This document shows positions 9,236-18,484 of a stretch of DNA of 64,000 bases, one piece after another. Numbering within the stretch: position 1 is the stretch's first letter; the number at the start of each line of letters is the position of its first letter. The notes beneath the pieces were generated by a model, which ran no database searches, was not told the DNA's origin, and saw nothing but the letters and a program-made list of their open reading frames with translations. This stretch comes from Thiomicrorhabdus xiamenensis (GTDB taxonomy: Bacteria; Pseudomonadota; Gammaproteobacteria; Thiomicrospirales; Thiomicrospiraceae): positions 1,922,001-1,986,000 of the forward strand of contig NZ_CP054020.1 of assembly GCF_013282625.1 (NCBI RefSeq). Direction: 5' to 3'. The position numbers and the translations under genes were made by a program.

Positions 9236-9742
9236 ATGGGTGATAATTTTATTTACATTTCCAGCCGTCAGGTGCGCTGGCTTATCGTTCTGAGCTTTGT
9301 CTTTGCCCTGATTCTGGACAGCATCAATATCATCGGCCAGAACTACCTGTTCCTACCGCCCTTCACCCTGTTGGTGCTGCTGTACTGGGCCGGTCACTTT
9401 CTCGACTATACCTATATGGGTACCGCTTTTGCCATAGGCTTGTTCGCCGACACCATCTATCAGAACACTCTGGGTGTGCATGCGCTGATCTATGTCGTTC
9501 TTACTTTTGCCATGTTGCGCCACCGCCTGCGTTTCCGCGGCTATACCATCTGGCAGCAAAGCCTCAATATCGTCGGTTTCTGTTTTATTTACCAGATCAT
9601 GCATCTCTTCACTCTGGCTCCAAAGCTTGACGATCAGCAACAGCTTGCCTACTGGATTATGCCGTTGGTCGGCGGTGTTTTATGGGCCTTGATCGCACTG
9701 TCGCTCAACCGCCTGAGCCAGCAGAATGTGACTGAAAATTAA
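9236..9742 (+). CDS. mreD: Rod shape-determining membrane protein MreD
   Basis: A polytopic partner of MreC and PBP2 in the elongasome. Its 168 residues contain about five hydrophobic segments with the family's short charged loops (LDYTYMGTAFAIGLFAD, LRHRLRFRGYTIWQQ). It sits between mreC and mrdA with short gaps (37 and 13 bases), consistent with cotranscription. Confidence 0.95.
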   Translation: MGDNFIYISSRQVRWLIVLSFVFALILDSINIIGQNYLFLPPFTLLVLLYWAGHFLDYTYMGTAFAIGLFADTIYQNTLGVHALIYVVLTFAMLRHRLRFRGYTIWQQSLNIVGFCFIYQIMHLFTLAPKLDDQQQLAYWIMPLVGGVLWALIALSLNRLSQQNVTEN

Positions 9743-9755
9743 GTTCACCGTCACT

Positions 9756-11618
9756 ATGCAAGAAAGACTGGAGTTCAGCACCGATCGGGAAAACCAGAGA
9801 CGCAAACGTCAGTTTCGCCAGCGACTGATTGTCGCGTTTGTCTTTACCGCTTCGCTGTTTCTGTTTCTCATCGGACGCATGGCCTACCTGCAATGGTTTA
9901 ACTACGAGCGTTACCACGGCCTTGCTGAAGGGAACCGTATCTCGATTGAGGTTTTGCCTCCTACCCGCGGTAAGATTTATGACCGCAACCATGTACTGAT
10001 TGCCGATAACCAACCGGTTTTCGCGATCAAGATGATCCGTGAGGACATGGACGACATCGATCTCTTTGAAGAAGATTTAAAGAGCATTCTCAGCGACTAT
10101 CCGACGGAACGACTGGATAAATTTTTCGATAAATTCCGCAAGGGACGCCGCGCAAAAACCTATACTCTTCCGTACACACTGAACGAGCAGGAAGCAGCGC
10201 GTTTTGCCGTCATCAGCCACAAGCACCCGGGCGTCACTCTGAGCAGCCGCCTAAAACGCACTTACCCATTTAAGGACATCGGCGTGCATGCCATCGGCTA
10301 TGTCGGTCGCATCAATCAGAAAGAGCTGCAAAAACTGGATGAAAAACGCTACCGCGGCACCGAGATTATCGGAAAATCCGGAATCGAGAAATACTACGAA
10401 AATATCCTGCACGGTTATCCCGGCGTACAACAAGTTGAAACCAATGTCCGCGGCAGCGTACTGCGCAAACTGGAAACTACTCCGGCCATCAGCGGACAGG
10501 ACATTCATCTGACGCTGGACATCACCCTGCAGGAATTTGCCGAAAAACTGATGGGCGAAAGACGCGGCAGTATCGTCGCAATAGATCCACAGAGCGGAGA
10601 AATTCTGGCGTATGTCAGCACGCCGACGTTCGATCCGAACCTCTTTGTTGACGGGATTGATGCCAAAACCTACAGACAACTGCTTAACGATCCGAACCGG
10701 CCGTTCATCAACCGCGCGATAAACGGCCAGTACCCTCCGGGTTCGACCATCAAGCCGTTTGTCGCTCTGGGTGCCATCGAAAACGATTACATTACGCCGA
10801 CCAAAAAGGTCTACGATCCCGGCTATTTTGAGTATAAGGGGCATCGATACCGTGATTGGAAACGCTGGGGCCATGGCTTGGTCGATATGCACAAAGCGAT
10901 TGCCCAGTCCTGCGATACCTATTTCTACGAACTCAGTCTCGACATGGGAATCGATGCCATCCATGACGCCATGGCCCCATTCGGTTTCGGCGAGCGCAGC
11001 GGAGTGGATATCCCCGGCGAATCCAAAGGAATTCTTCCCTCGCAGGAATGGAAACGCGCGGTCAAAGGCAAACCATGGTATCGCGGTGAAACGATTATCT
11101 CCTCGATCGGCCAAGGCTACCATCTCTCTACGCCACTTCAATTAGCACGCGCCACCGCGATCCTGGCTAACCGAGGTAAACAGATTACACCTCATCTATT
11201 GCAAAAAATGCAGGATGAGTTCGACGCGCCCATGCAGATCGAAATCAAAAAAATCGAAAACTGGGAAAAAGTTATCCAGGGCATGGTCGCGGTCATGCAC
11301 GGCAAAACCGGAACCGCGCGCCGTTACGGTGCCGATCTGCCTTTTACCATGGCAGGCAAAACCGGAACAGCACAGGTTTTCAGCTTGAATGAAGCAGACT
11401 ATGATGCCGCCAAACTGGACAAATCGTTGCATGACCACTCGCTGTTTGTCGGCTTCGCGCCAGTCGAAAGACCGCGCATTGCCGTAGCCGTCATCGCCGA
11501 AAACTCCGGAAGCGGCTCGAAAACTGCGGCGCCGATCGCCGTCAATGTGATAAAACGTTATTTAAGACCGGATCTGCCCCTCACGCCGATACCGGCAGAA
11601 GCAGGATATGACCGATGA
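9756..11618 (+). CDS. mrdA: Peptidoglycan D,D-transpeptidase PBP2
   Basis: A class B penicillin-binding protein crosslinking peptidoglycan during elongation, partnered with RodA. An N-terminal membrane anchor (about 23-42) precedes the pedestal domain (LPPTRGKIYDRN) and the transpeptidase domain. Catalytic motifs are S330-TIK (PPGSTIKP), SCD at 385-387 in the SxN position, and K535-TGTA. A second KTGTA at 517-521 lies 18 residues upstream and is carried on a 14-base direct repeat, discussed separately. At 620 residues it is typical. Its stop overlaps the rodA start as ATGA. Confidence 0.97.
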   Translation: MQERLEFSTDRENQRRKRQFRQRLIVAFVFTASLFLFLIGRMAYLQWFNYERYHGLAEGNRISIEVLPPTRGKIYDRNHVLIADNQPVFAIKMIREDMDDIDLFEEDLKSILSDYPTERLDKFFDKFRKGRRAKTYTLPYTLNEQEAARFAVISHKHPGVTLSSRLKRTYPFKDIGVHAIGYVGRINQKELQKLDEKRYRGTEIIGKSGIEKYYENILHGYPGVQQVETNVRGSVLRKLETTPAISGQDIHLTLDITLQEFAEKLMGERRGSIVAIDPQSGEILAYVSTPTFDPNLFVDGIDAKTYRQLLNDPNRPFINRAINGQYPPGSTIKPFVALGAIENDYITPTKKVYDPGYFEYKGHRYRDWKRWGHGLVDMHKAIAQSCDTYFYELSLDMGIDAIHDAMAPFGFGERSGVDIPGESKGILPSQEWKRAVKGKPWYRGETIISSIGQGYHLSTPLQLARATAILANRGKQITPHLLQKMQDEFDAPMQIEIKKIENWEKVIQGMVAVMHGKTGTARRYGADLPFTMAGKTGTAQVFSLNEADYDAAKLDKSLHDHSLFVGFAPVERPRIAVAVIAENSGSGSKTAAPIAVNVIKRYLRPDLPLTPIPAEAGYDR

Positions 11619-12739
11619 AAATAGTCGATCAAAGCGAACAAATGTATCGTAGAAACCGCGGTTTCCTGAACCGTCTTCACCTCGACGGCCTATTGCTTCT
11701 TGGCATACTGCTGCTTTTGAGCACCAGCGTCGCGGTCGTTTACAGCGCCTCGGGCGGCGATTGGGATGTAACCCAGCGACATATTATTCGTGTCACTTTC
11801 GCTCTCGGGTTAATGGTGCTTTTTGCGCAGATTAAACCTTCGCTGATCTTCCTGTTCACCCCTTTTCTGTTTCTGTTTGCTCTGGCACTGCTGATAGCGG
11901 TGCCACTTGTCGGGGAAATCGGCAAAGGCGCCCAGCGCTGGCTGGAGTTCGGGCCGGTTCGCTTTCAGCCATCGGAATTGATGAAAGTGGTCCTGCCGAT
12001 TATGGTCGCCTGGATTTTCGCCCACAGCAGCTATCCACCGAGTTACCAGCGCATCGTATCAGCTCTTTTGGTCATCGCGATCAGCGCCGGACTGATCGTC
12101 ATTCAGCCGGATCTGGGGACCTCCCTATTGATTGCCATGTCCGGTCTATTCGTCATTTTCTTTGCCGGGCTGCCGTGGAAACTGATTTTCGGCGCTCTGC
12201 TGCTGGCAGCAGCCAGTGTTCCGATCGCTTGGGAATATATGCATGACTACCAGAAGCAGCGCGTTTTAACCTTTCTGAACCCCGAGTCCGATCCTTTAGG
12301 CGCCGGCTACCATATTATTCAGTCGAAGATCGCTATCGGCTCCGGAGGCATTGAAGGTAAAGGCTATCTGGGCAGCACTCAGGCGCATCTGGAATTTCTT
12401 CCGGAAAGTACCACTGACTTTATTTTCTCGGTGCTTTCCGAAGAGTTTGGACTGATCGGCGTCATTCTGTTACTGGCCATGTATCTGTTCGTTATCGGTC
12501 GCGGACTCTATATTGCCGCCAGCGCACAGGATCAATTTACCCGCCTGATCGCCGCCAGCCTAACGATGATTTTCTTCGTCTATGTCTTCGTCAATATCGG
12601 CATGGTCAGTGGGTTGCTGCCGGTTGTCGGACTTCCGCTTCCGCTGATCAGTTACGGAGGTAGCTCGCTGGTTACGCTGATGATCAGCTTCGGAATCATG
12701 ATGTCGATTCAGACCCACCGTAAGATGTTAACCGAGTAA
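11615..12739 (+). CDS. rodA: Peptidoglycan glycosyltransferase RodA
   Basis: A SEDS-family polymerase that builds glycan strands from lipid II with PBP2 (also named mrdB). Its 374 residues have about ten membrane helices. Conserved SEDS elements include YSASGG, the loop GAQRWLEFGPVRFQPSELMK, PDLGTSLL and the terminal PVVGLPLPLISYGGSS. The 4-base overlap with mrdA indicates translational coupling of the polymerase/crosslinker pair. Confidence 0.97.
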   Translation: MKIVDQSEQMYRRNRGFLNRLHLDGLLLLGILLLLSTSVAVVYSASGGDWDVTQRHIIRVTFALGLMVLFAQIKPSLIFLFTPFLFLFALALLIAVPLVGEIGKGAQRWLEFGPVRFQPSELMKVVLPIMVAWIFAHSSYPPSYQRIVSALLVIAISAGLIVIQPDLGTSLLIAMSGLFVIFFAGLPWKLIFGALLLAAASVPIAWEYMHDYQKQRVLTFLNPESDPLGAGYHIIQSKIAIGSGGIEGKGYLGSTQAHLEFLPESTTDFIFSVLSEEFGLIGVILLLAMYLFVIGRGLYIAASAQDQFTRLIAASLTMIFFVYVFVNIGMVSGLLPVVGLPLPLISYGGSSLVTLMISFGIMMSIQTHRKMLTE

Positions 12740-12913
12740 GCAAACTCGACTTTTTACGCTTCAAGGGTTTTGTCATTAATGCACTGAGGTTGCATTTAGG
12801 TTTTGCGACAAAATATGGTAAATTAGCAAACAATTTTATTATTGATATCCGAGCCTTCGCGCCGGCTGTCATTTCTTTTCTACTTTTTAGAAAATTGAGA
12901 AAATCTGAATACT

Positions 12914-14125
12914 ATGCATTACACACAAGCTTTTAGCACCTATTTGCGCCTCTTCTTTTTAAGTCTGACGGTTCTTTTCACACCGCAGAGCATGGCTACG
13001 CCGGTTGCCGACGCGCTTGCTGCACCGGTTCCGCACGTCGTGCCTTCTCCTCCGGAAATCGCCGGTAATGCCTACCTGTTGATCGACTTCAACAGCGGCC
13101 GCGTTCTGGCGGAAAAGAAATCCAATGACCGTGTAGAGCCGGCCAGTCTGACTAAAATCATGACCGGCTATGTTGTAATCAACGAACTGCGCAACGGCAA
13201 TATGAAAATGGACGACATGGTTACCATTTCCAAAAAAGCGTGGAAAATGCCTGGCTCGAAAATGTTTATCGAAGTCGGCAAGCAGGTTTCGGTTCGCGAC
13301 CTGATCAAGGGTATGGTTATCCAGTCCGGTAACGATGCCAGCGTCGCTCTGGCCGAGCACATCGCCGGCAGCGAAGAAGTTTTTGCGCAGTTGATGAACA
13401 AGTACGCCAAATCTCTGGGCATGACCAATACGCACTATGTCAACGCGACCGGTCTGCCACACCCTGAGCACTACACCACCGCTCACGACCTGGCTATTCT
13501 GACTAAAGCATTGATCCAGAACTTCCCGGACGAGTACAAGTGGTATTCTGAAAAGAAATTCACTTTTAACGGCATTACACAATACAACCGCAATAAACTG
13601 TTGTGGCAGGACGAGACGGTTGACGGCCTGAAAACCGGTCATACCGAAAGTGCCGGTTTCTGTCTGGTCTCTTCCGCCAAACGCGACGAAATGCGTCTGG
13701 TCAGTGTGGTTCTTGGAACCAGCAGTGCCAACACCCGTATTCAGGAAACGCAAAAGCTACTTAACTACGGTTTCCGTTTCTTTGAAACACACAAACTGTA
13801 CAACGCTTTCCAGCGTCTTAAAGACGTAACCATCTGGGAAGGGAATCGCGACTTGGTCGGCCTTGGCTTGAGCAACGACCTGTATGTCACCATCCCTCGC
13901 GGGCAGTACAAAAACATCAAGATCGACACCTTGGTCGAGCCTACTATCAAGGCTCCGGCCAGCCAAGGCGATGAACTTGGTTCACTACAGATCACGCTAG
14001 GCGGTGAAGAAGTCGCTAACCGACCTCTGGTCGCTTTAGATACCGTCGAAGAAGGTTCTTTCTTCAAGAAACTGATCGACCAGCTGAAGTTGACTTTCAA
14101 GTCTTTATTCGGTAACGAAGCCTGA
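12914..14125 (+). CDS. dacA: D-alanyl-D-alanine carboxypeptidase, PBP5/6 type
   Basis: Trims the terminal D-Ala from peptidoglycan pentapeptides in the periplasm. A signal peptide (about 1-28) is followed by motifs S78-L-T-K81, S138-G-N140 and K240-T-G. The C-terminal beta domain ends in an amphipathic helix (FFKKLIDQLKLTFKSLF) that anchors the protein to the outer face of the inner membrane. It lies 174 bases after rodA, so it may have its own promoter, and is followed by a strong terminator. Confidence 0.96.
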   Translation: MHYTQAFSTYLRLFFLSLTVLFTPQSMATPVADALAAPVPHVVPSPPEIAGNAYLLIDFNSGRVLAEKKSNDRVEPASLTKIMTGYVVINELRNGNMKMDDMVTISKKAWKMPGSKMFIEVGKQVSVRDLIKGMVIQSGNDASVALAEHIAGSEEVFAQLMNKYAKSLGMTNTHYVNATGLPHPEHYTTAHDLAILTKALIQNFPDEYKWYSEKKFTFNGITQYNRNKLLWQDETVDGLKTGHTESAGFCLVSSAKRDEMRLVSVVLGTSSANTRIQETQKLLNYGFRFFETHKLYNAFQRLKDVTIWEGNRDLVGLGLSNDLYVTIPRGQYKNIKIDTLVEPTIKAPASQGDELGSLQITLGGEEVANRPLVALDTVEEGSFFKKLIDQLKLTFKSLFGNEA

Positions 14126-14202
14126 TAGAGAAAGATCCTTTTAGGATACCGTCAGTCTGAAACGGTAGCGGCGCAGGCCGCACTTGCAGAACCCCATACA
14201 GA

Positions 14203-14232
14203 GTCGCGATCCTTAAAAGGTCGCGACTTTTT
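14203..14232 (+). terminator. Rho-independent terminator of dacA
   Basis: GTCGCGA (14203-14209) pairs with TCGCGAC (14221-14227), followed by TTTTT. It lies 78 bases past the dacA stop. Confidence 0.8.
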
Positions 14233-14321
14233 AGTTGCTGACGCTAAAATATAAGCATTTCAACCAGCCAACCAGAAGCGGATTTTGTTGATCTGAGTGG
14301 CGAAGAATACAGAGAACACCT

Positions 14322-14606
14322 ATGACAAAAGATTTACACACTCCCGATAGCGAAACGCTGATTGAATTCCCGTGTGACTATAAACTCAAAGCAATGGGCC
14401 GCAACCATGACGAGTTTATCGATCTGGTGTATGAAATTACCTGTAAATACGCACCCAATACACCGCGGGAAAATATCTATATCAATAACTCGAAAGGCCA
14501 AAAATTCATTTCGGTGAATATTACCTTCTATGCTACCTGTATCGAACAGATTCACGGCATTTACGGTGACCTGAAAAAGCATCCTGAAGTCCTGATGACC
14601 CTTTGA
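14322..14606 (+). CDS. ybeD: YbeD/DUF493 family small protein
   Basis: A 94-residue ACT-like ferredoxin-fold protein, long known as UPF0250. It shows the family blocks [32 protein letters not shown] and the C-terminal [11 protein letters not shown]. The gene sits directly before lipB (10-base gap), as in E. coli, suggesting a role linked to lipoylation or its regulation, but the biochemistry is unresolved. Confidence 0.9.
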   Translation: MTKDLHTPDSETLIEFPCDYKLKAMGRNHDEFIDLVYEITCKYAPNTPRENIYINNSKGQKFISVNITFYATCIEQIHGIYGDLKKHPEVLMTL

Positions 14607-14616
14607 TCGCCACGTT

Positions 14617-15258
14617 ATGGACTTGATTGTCAAACAACTCGGCCGGCAGGACTATCAAACAACCTGGCAGGCGATGCAGGCGTTTACCCAGCAACGCGGC
14701 GAAGAGACCCCGGATGAATTGTGGATCGTCGAACATTCTCCGGTTTACACTCAGGGGCTCAACGGCAAGAGCGAACACCTGCTGCGCCCAAACCCGGAAA
14801 TCCCGGTTGTGCAAACCGATCGTGGCGGCCAGATCACCTATCACGGCCCTGGACAGCTGGTGATCTATATTCTCGTAGACCTCAAACGACGCAAGCTCGG
14901 TGTGCGTGCACTGGTCAGCATTATCGAAAACGCCATTATCGAACTGCTTGCGACCTTTCATATCGAAGCCGTAGCCCGTGCCGATGCGCCCGGAGTCTAT
15001 GTCAACGGACAAAAGATCGCCTCGCTCGGTCTGAAAATCCGCAAGCAGAAGAGTTATCACGGACTGGCATTGAATGTCGATATGGACCTCACCCCCTTTC
15101 AGGCAATTAATCCTTGCGGTTTGCTTGGTATGCAAATGGCGCAACTCAGCGATTTCGTCACAGCTGCACAACGTCCTGAACTCAGTGAGTTAGGAGCCCA
15201 TCTGTGCCGTATTCTGCAACAGCAACTGGATGCCGGCGCCCCCACAGGCACTCAGTAA
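14617..15258 (+). CDS. lipB: Octanoyl-[acyl carrier protein]:protein octanoyltransferase
   Basis: Transfers octanoyl from ACP to lipoyl domains, the first step of endogenous lipoate synthesis. The conserved [14 protein letters not shown] substrate-binding block, the lysine of SLGLKIRK and the catalytic cysteine of INPCGLLGM are present. At 213 residues it has the expected length. It lies between ybeD and lipA in pathway order. Confidence 0.96.
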   Translation: MDLIVKQLGRQDYQTTWQAMQAFTQQRGEETPDELWIVEHSPVYTQGLNGKSEHLLRPNPEIPVVQTDRGGQITYHGPGQLVIYILVDLKRRKLGVRALVSIIENAIIELLATFHIEAVARADAPGVYVNGQKIASLGLKIRKQKSYHGLALNVDMDLTPFQAINPCGLLGMQMAQLSDFVTAAQRPELSELGAHLCRILQQQLDAGAPTGTQ

Positions 15259-15293
15259 AACTGCGTGGATTTCTTAAAACTTTACGGATGGCT

Positions 15294-15299
15294 TATAAT
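15294..15299 (+). promoter_or_regulatory. Possible -10 element upstream of lipA
   Basis: A perfect TATAAT lies 33 bases before the lipA ATG. The hexamer 17 bases further upstream (TTCTTA) is a weak -35, so this is a modest candidate for a secondary promoter within the lip cluster. Confidence 0.35.
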
Positions 15300-15332
15300 A
15301 GCTGCCTTTCTAGCGAACACGAGTGAAAACTT

Positions 15333-16361
15333 ATGTCTCAACCGCCGCAGCGACAAGAGATTACTATCGAGCAAATCGGCTCTATAAAAGAGCGCAATGC
15401 CGCTATGCCCAAAGGGCAGTACAAAACCAAATCTCTGAAACACCGCCCGGACCCGAATGCGGAAAAGCTTAAAAAACCGCGCTGGATTAAAGCCCAGTTA
15501 CCGAAAGCCAAAGACATTCACCGTATTCGCGAATTAAAAAACATCATGCGTGAGCAGGGTTTACACAGTGTCTGTGAAGAAGCCTCCTGCCCGAATCTGG
15601 GCGAGTGTTTCGGGCACGGCACGGCTACCTTTATGATTATGGGCGACATCTGTACCCGTAAATGCCCTTTCTGCGACGTTACCCACGGCCGCCCGAAACC
15701 GCTTAATCAGGAAGAGCCGGCCCATCTGGCGCGCACGGTTAAAGCGATGGGATTGAACTATATCGTGATCACTTCGGTTGACCGCGACGATCTACGCGAC
15801 GGCGGCGCGCAACATTTTGTCGACTGTGTCCACGAGCTCAGAGAACAATCGCCAAACACCAAAATCGAAACACTGGTACCGGATTTCCGCGGCCGTCTCA
15901 GCGTGGCCTTGGAAACCCTATCCAAACAGCCGCCGGATGTCCTCAACCATAATCTGGAAACCATTCCTCGCCTATATGAGGAAGCGCGCCCAGGTGCCGA
16001 CTACCAATCGTCACTGGACCTGCTGAAACGTTTCAAGGAAATGCACCCGGAAGTGAAAACAAAATCCGGTCTGATGGTCGGCCTTGGCGAAAGCATGGAA
16101 GAGTTGTTGCAGGTCATGCGTGATTTGCGTGCTAACAATGTTGAAATGCTAACCGTCGGCCAATATTTACAACCGAGCAGTTATCATTTGGCGGTCAAAA
16201 AGTACTGGACGCCGCAAGAGTTCAAACAGGTTGAAGAAGCCGGTTACGAAATGGGCTTCGAGAATGTGGCATCCGGCCCGATGGTCAGATCGTCCTACCA
16301 CGCCGATCTGCAGGCCAAAAACGATAACGGCAAACAAGATATTCAATTCAATGCGCTTTAA
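15333..16361 (+). CDS. lipA: Lipoyl synthase
   Basis: A radical-SAM enzyme inserting two sulfurs into protein-bound octanoate. Auxiliary-cluster cysteines C81, C86 and C92 ([12 protein letters not shown]) and radical-SAM cysteines C107, C111 and C114 (CTRKCPFC) are intact, as is the C-terminal RSSYHA serine motif. At 342 residues it is full length with a basic N-terminal extension. hslO follows after 15 bases. Confidence 0.98.
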   Translation: MSQPPQRQEITIEQIGSIKERNAAMPKGQYKTKSLKHRPDPNAEKLKKPRWIKAQLPKAKDIHRIRELKNIMREQGLHSVCEEASCPNLGECFGHGTATFMIMGDICTRKCPFCDVTHGRPKPLNQEEPAHLARTVKAMGLNYIVITSVDRDDLRDGGAQHFVDCVHELREQSPNTKIETLVPDFRGRLSVALETLSKQPPDVLNHNLETIPRLYEEARPGADYQSSLDLLKRFKEMHPEVKTKSGLMVGLGESMEELLQVMRDLRANNVEMLTVGQYLQPSSYHLAVKKYWTPQEFKQVEEAGYEMGFENVASGPMVRSSYHADLQAKNDNGKQDIQFNAL

Positions 16362-16376
16362 TTTTGGAATAAAATC

Positions 16377-17234
16377 ATGGCACAAGATGTAATTCAGCGT
16401 TTTCTATTTAAAGAACACAGTATTCGCGGGCAGGTAATCCAGCTGGACGAAGCCTGGCAAAAGATGACCCATGATCGCCACTATCCTGAGGTAATCAGTC
16501 AACTGTTAGGCGAACTGACCGCGGTCAGCGTTATTCTGGCCAGCGGTCTGAAACACGACGGCAAGATCACCTTGCAGATTCAAGGCAAAGGTCCGGTCAA
16601 CCTGCTGGTGGTTGAAGTAACCCATGACTTCAAACTCCGCGGAGTGGCTAAAACCTCTCAGCCAATCGAAAATCAGAAGACAATGGATGAACTGCTTGGT
16701 AATGGACAGATACTGGTCACACTGGAAAATAACCAGACCAACAGTCACTTCCAGAGCTATGTTCCTCGTGAAGGTGACACGGTAGCGAAATGTTTTGAAA
16801 CCTTCTTCCAACAATCCGAACAGCTGCCTTCCAGATTATGGCTGGCCGCTGACGAGAATCAGCTTGGCGGCCTACTGTTGCAGAAAATGCCGGATACCGA
16901 CAACAAGGATGCTGACGCCTGGGATCGCGTCAGCCATCTGGCGGAAACGGTCAAAGATGAAGAATTGATGCAATTGCCGAGCGAGGAATTGTTGCATCGC
17001 TTGTTCCATGAAGAAACCGTCGAACTTTTCGAAGGCAATACCGTTGTCTATGAATGTCCGCAAGACAAATCACGTGTCGATGATATGCTGCGTAAACTCG
17101 GTGAAGAAGAAGTTCGCGAAATGCTCGAAGAACAGGGAGAGATCGTTATTCACAATGAGATCTGTAACTATCATATCCGCTACGATGCCGAGGATGTTGA
17201 TGCCCTGTTTGCAAAACACGAAACACTACAATAA
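16377..17234 (+). CDS. hslO: Hsp33 family chaperonin with degenerate zinc site
   Basis: Hsp33 is a cytosolic holdase switched on when oxidative stress releases zinc from a C-terminal C-x-C...C-x-x-C centre. The N-terminal domain here is normal (GELTAVSVILASGLK, IQGKGPVNLLVVEV, SYVPREGDTV). In the C-terminal domain the first pair reads C227-P-Q229 and the second N260-E-I-C263, so only two of the four ligands remain. The surrounding helix (SRVDDMLRKLGEEEV) is conserved, which argues against a frameshift. C139 is the only other cysteine in the protein. It ends at a terminator shared with convergent yaaA. Confidence 0.92.
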   Translation: MAQDVIQRFLFKEHSIRGQVIQLDEAWQKMTHDRHYPEVISQLLGELTAVSVILASGLKHDGKITLQIQGKGPVNLLVVEVTHDFKLRGVAKTSQPIENQKTMDELLGNGQILVTLENNQTNSHFQSYVPREGDTVAKCFETFFQQSEQLPSRLWLAADENQLGGLLLQKMPDTDNKDADAWDRVSHLAETVKDEELMQLPSEELLHRLFHEETVELFEGNTVVYECPQDKSRVDDMLRKLGEEEVREMLEEQGEIVIHNEICNYHIRYDAEDVDALFAKHETLQ

Positions 17235-17271
17235 TCGATCCTGCCCTGAATCCATCGAGGGCAAGGCAAAC

Positions 17272-17311
17272 AAAAAAACCGCTGCAGGATTTTCCCGCGG
17301 CGGTTTTTTAT
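17272..17311. terminator. Bidirectional terminator between hslO and yaaA
   Basis: AAAACCGC (17275-17282) pairs with GCGGTTTT (17300-17307), extended inward by three more pairs, with A-rich and T-rich flanks. It can serve both the lip/hslO operon and the convergent yaaA. Confidence 0.75.
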
Positions 17312-17358
17312 TACCGGAAAAGCGTTGTCCCGGCAAAGCCGAACACTGACAAACGAAT

Positions 17359-18135
17359 TTATTCTTCCAGTTTGCGCGTAAAGACCCAGTCGGTTTCATT
17401 CGACATTTCCGGCTCAAATTTATAACCCTGATAATCGAAATATTTAAGCCCTTCGGCTTCCTCCAACTTGTGATCCGCCGCATAACGCGCCATCAGACCG
17501 CGCGCCTTTTTCGCATGGAAGCTGATAATCTTATATTTACCACCTTTCCAATCCTTGAAAATCGGCGTAATGATCCGTCCATTCAACGCTTTTTTATCAA
17601 TCGCTTTGAAATACTCATTCGACGCCAGATTTACGATTGTCTTGCTGCCCTGCGCTTGCAGATCCCGGTTCAGAGACTCGCTTAATTTCGCCCCCCAGAA
17701 CTGGTATAGATCCTTACCTTTATGGTTAGCGAACTTGGTGCCCATTTCCAGACGGTATGGCAACATCAGATCACACGGTTTCAAGAGCCCGTAAAGACCG
17801 GACAGGATACGTAGATGATTCTGCAGATAATCGATCGACTCCTGATCCAGGCTGTACGCATCCAGCCCCTGATAGACATCCCCTTTGAAAAGCCATGCCG
17901 CCTGCTTTGCTCTATCTTCAGCAAACGGATAAGCCCACTCCTGAAATCGCTGGTAATTCAACTCGGAAAGTTTTTCGCTGATGCTCATCAGTTGGCCGAT
18001 CTCCACCGGTCCAAGCTGCTGCAGCTGCTCAATCAGCTCCTTGGCTTCCTCAGCAAACTGAAACTGGGTCGCGGTCGCAGTCTGAACCGGCGTCTTTTCA
18101 TCCAGCGACTTGGCCGGAGAAACAAGCATTAACAT
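17359..18135 (-). CDS. yaaA: Peroxide stress protein YaaA
   Basis: A DUF328/YaaA family DNA-binding protein that limits intracellular iron and oxidative DNA damage during peroxide stress in E. coli. The family N-terminus [12 protein letters not shown] and the blocks [32 protein letters not shown] and [14 protein letters not shown] are all clear. At 258 residues it is full length. It is monocistronic and convergent with hslO, itself a redox chaperone gene. Confidence 0.95.
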   Translation of the reverse strand: MLMLVSPAKSLDEKTPVQTATATQFQFAEEAKELIEQLQQLGPVEIGQLMSISEKLSELNYQRFQEWAYPFAEDRAKQAAWLFKGDVYQGLDAYSLDQESIDYLQNHLRILSGLYGLLKPCDLMLPYRLEMGTKFANHKGKDLYQFWGAKLSESLNRDLQAQGSKTIVNLASNEYFKAIDKKALNGRIITPIFKDWKGGKYKIISFHAKKARGLMARYAADHKLEEAEGLKYFDYQGYKFEPEMSNETDWVFTRKLEE

Positions 18136-18178
18136 GGTGAACTCCTGAAAAAATTAACGGGGTAGAAAAATTCGCTGA

Positions 18179-18204
18179 TAAAAAACCCAGCACAAGGCCG
18201 GGTT
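18179..18204 (-). terminator. Terminator of the minCDE operon
   Basis: AACCC near 18184 and GGGTT near 18200 form an imperfect stem. The A-run 18180-18185 gives a T-tract on the minus strand, just beyond the minE stop. Confidence 0.6.
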
Positions 18205-18224
18205 AGAGCGAAGCTGGCAACGCT

Positions 18225-18482
18225 TTACTTATCTTCCGGAAGAACCAGGTTCAGCTCCAGAACCTCGAAACCGTTCTCTTCATCAATTGAGATCTTCAAC
18301 TGATCCTGATCGATTTCAACGTATTTAGCAATTACCTGCAAAATTTCATCACGCATTTTCGGCAGATAGTCCGGCGCTTTGGATTCCGTTCTTTCATGCG
18401 CTAAAAGGATCTGCAAGCGATCCTTTGCCAGATTTGCAGACTTCTTTTTTCGTTGCCCGAGTAGATAGTCTAGTAAAGCCAT
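18225..18482 (-). CDS. minE: Cell division topological specificity factor MinE
   Basis: Stimulates the MinD ATPase and drives pole-to-pole oscillation of MinCD, keeping the FtsZ ring at midcell. The 85-residue product has the anti-MinCD region (NLAKDRLQILLAHER) and the beta-rich topological domain (YLPKMRDEILQVIAKYV). It begins two bases after the minD stop. Confidence 0.97.
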   Translation of the reverse strand: MALLDYLLGQRKKKSANLAKDRLQILLAHERTESKAPDYLPKMRDEILQVIAKYVEIDQDQLKISIDEENGFEVLELNLVLPEDK

Positions 18483-18484
18483 AA

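Noticed and set aside
10251..11141. 296-codon minus-strand frame inside mrdA
   Set aside because: It lies wholly within PBP2 coding sequence, which has all catalytic motifs; the antisense product has no recognisable domain.
12959..13753. 264-codon minus-strand frame inside dacA
   Set aside because: Shadow of dacA; no ribosome site or homology-like motifs.
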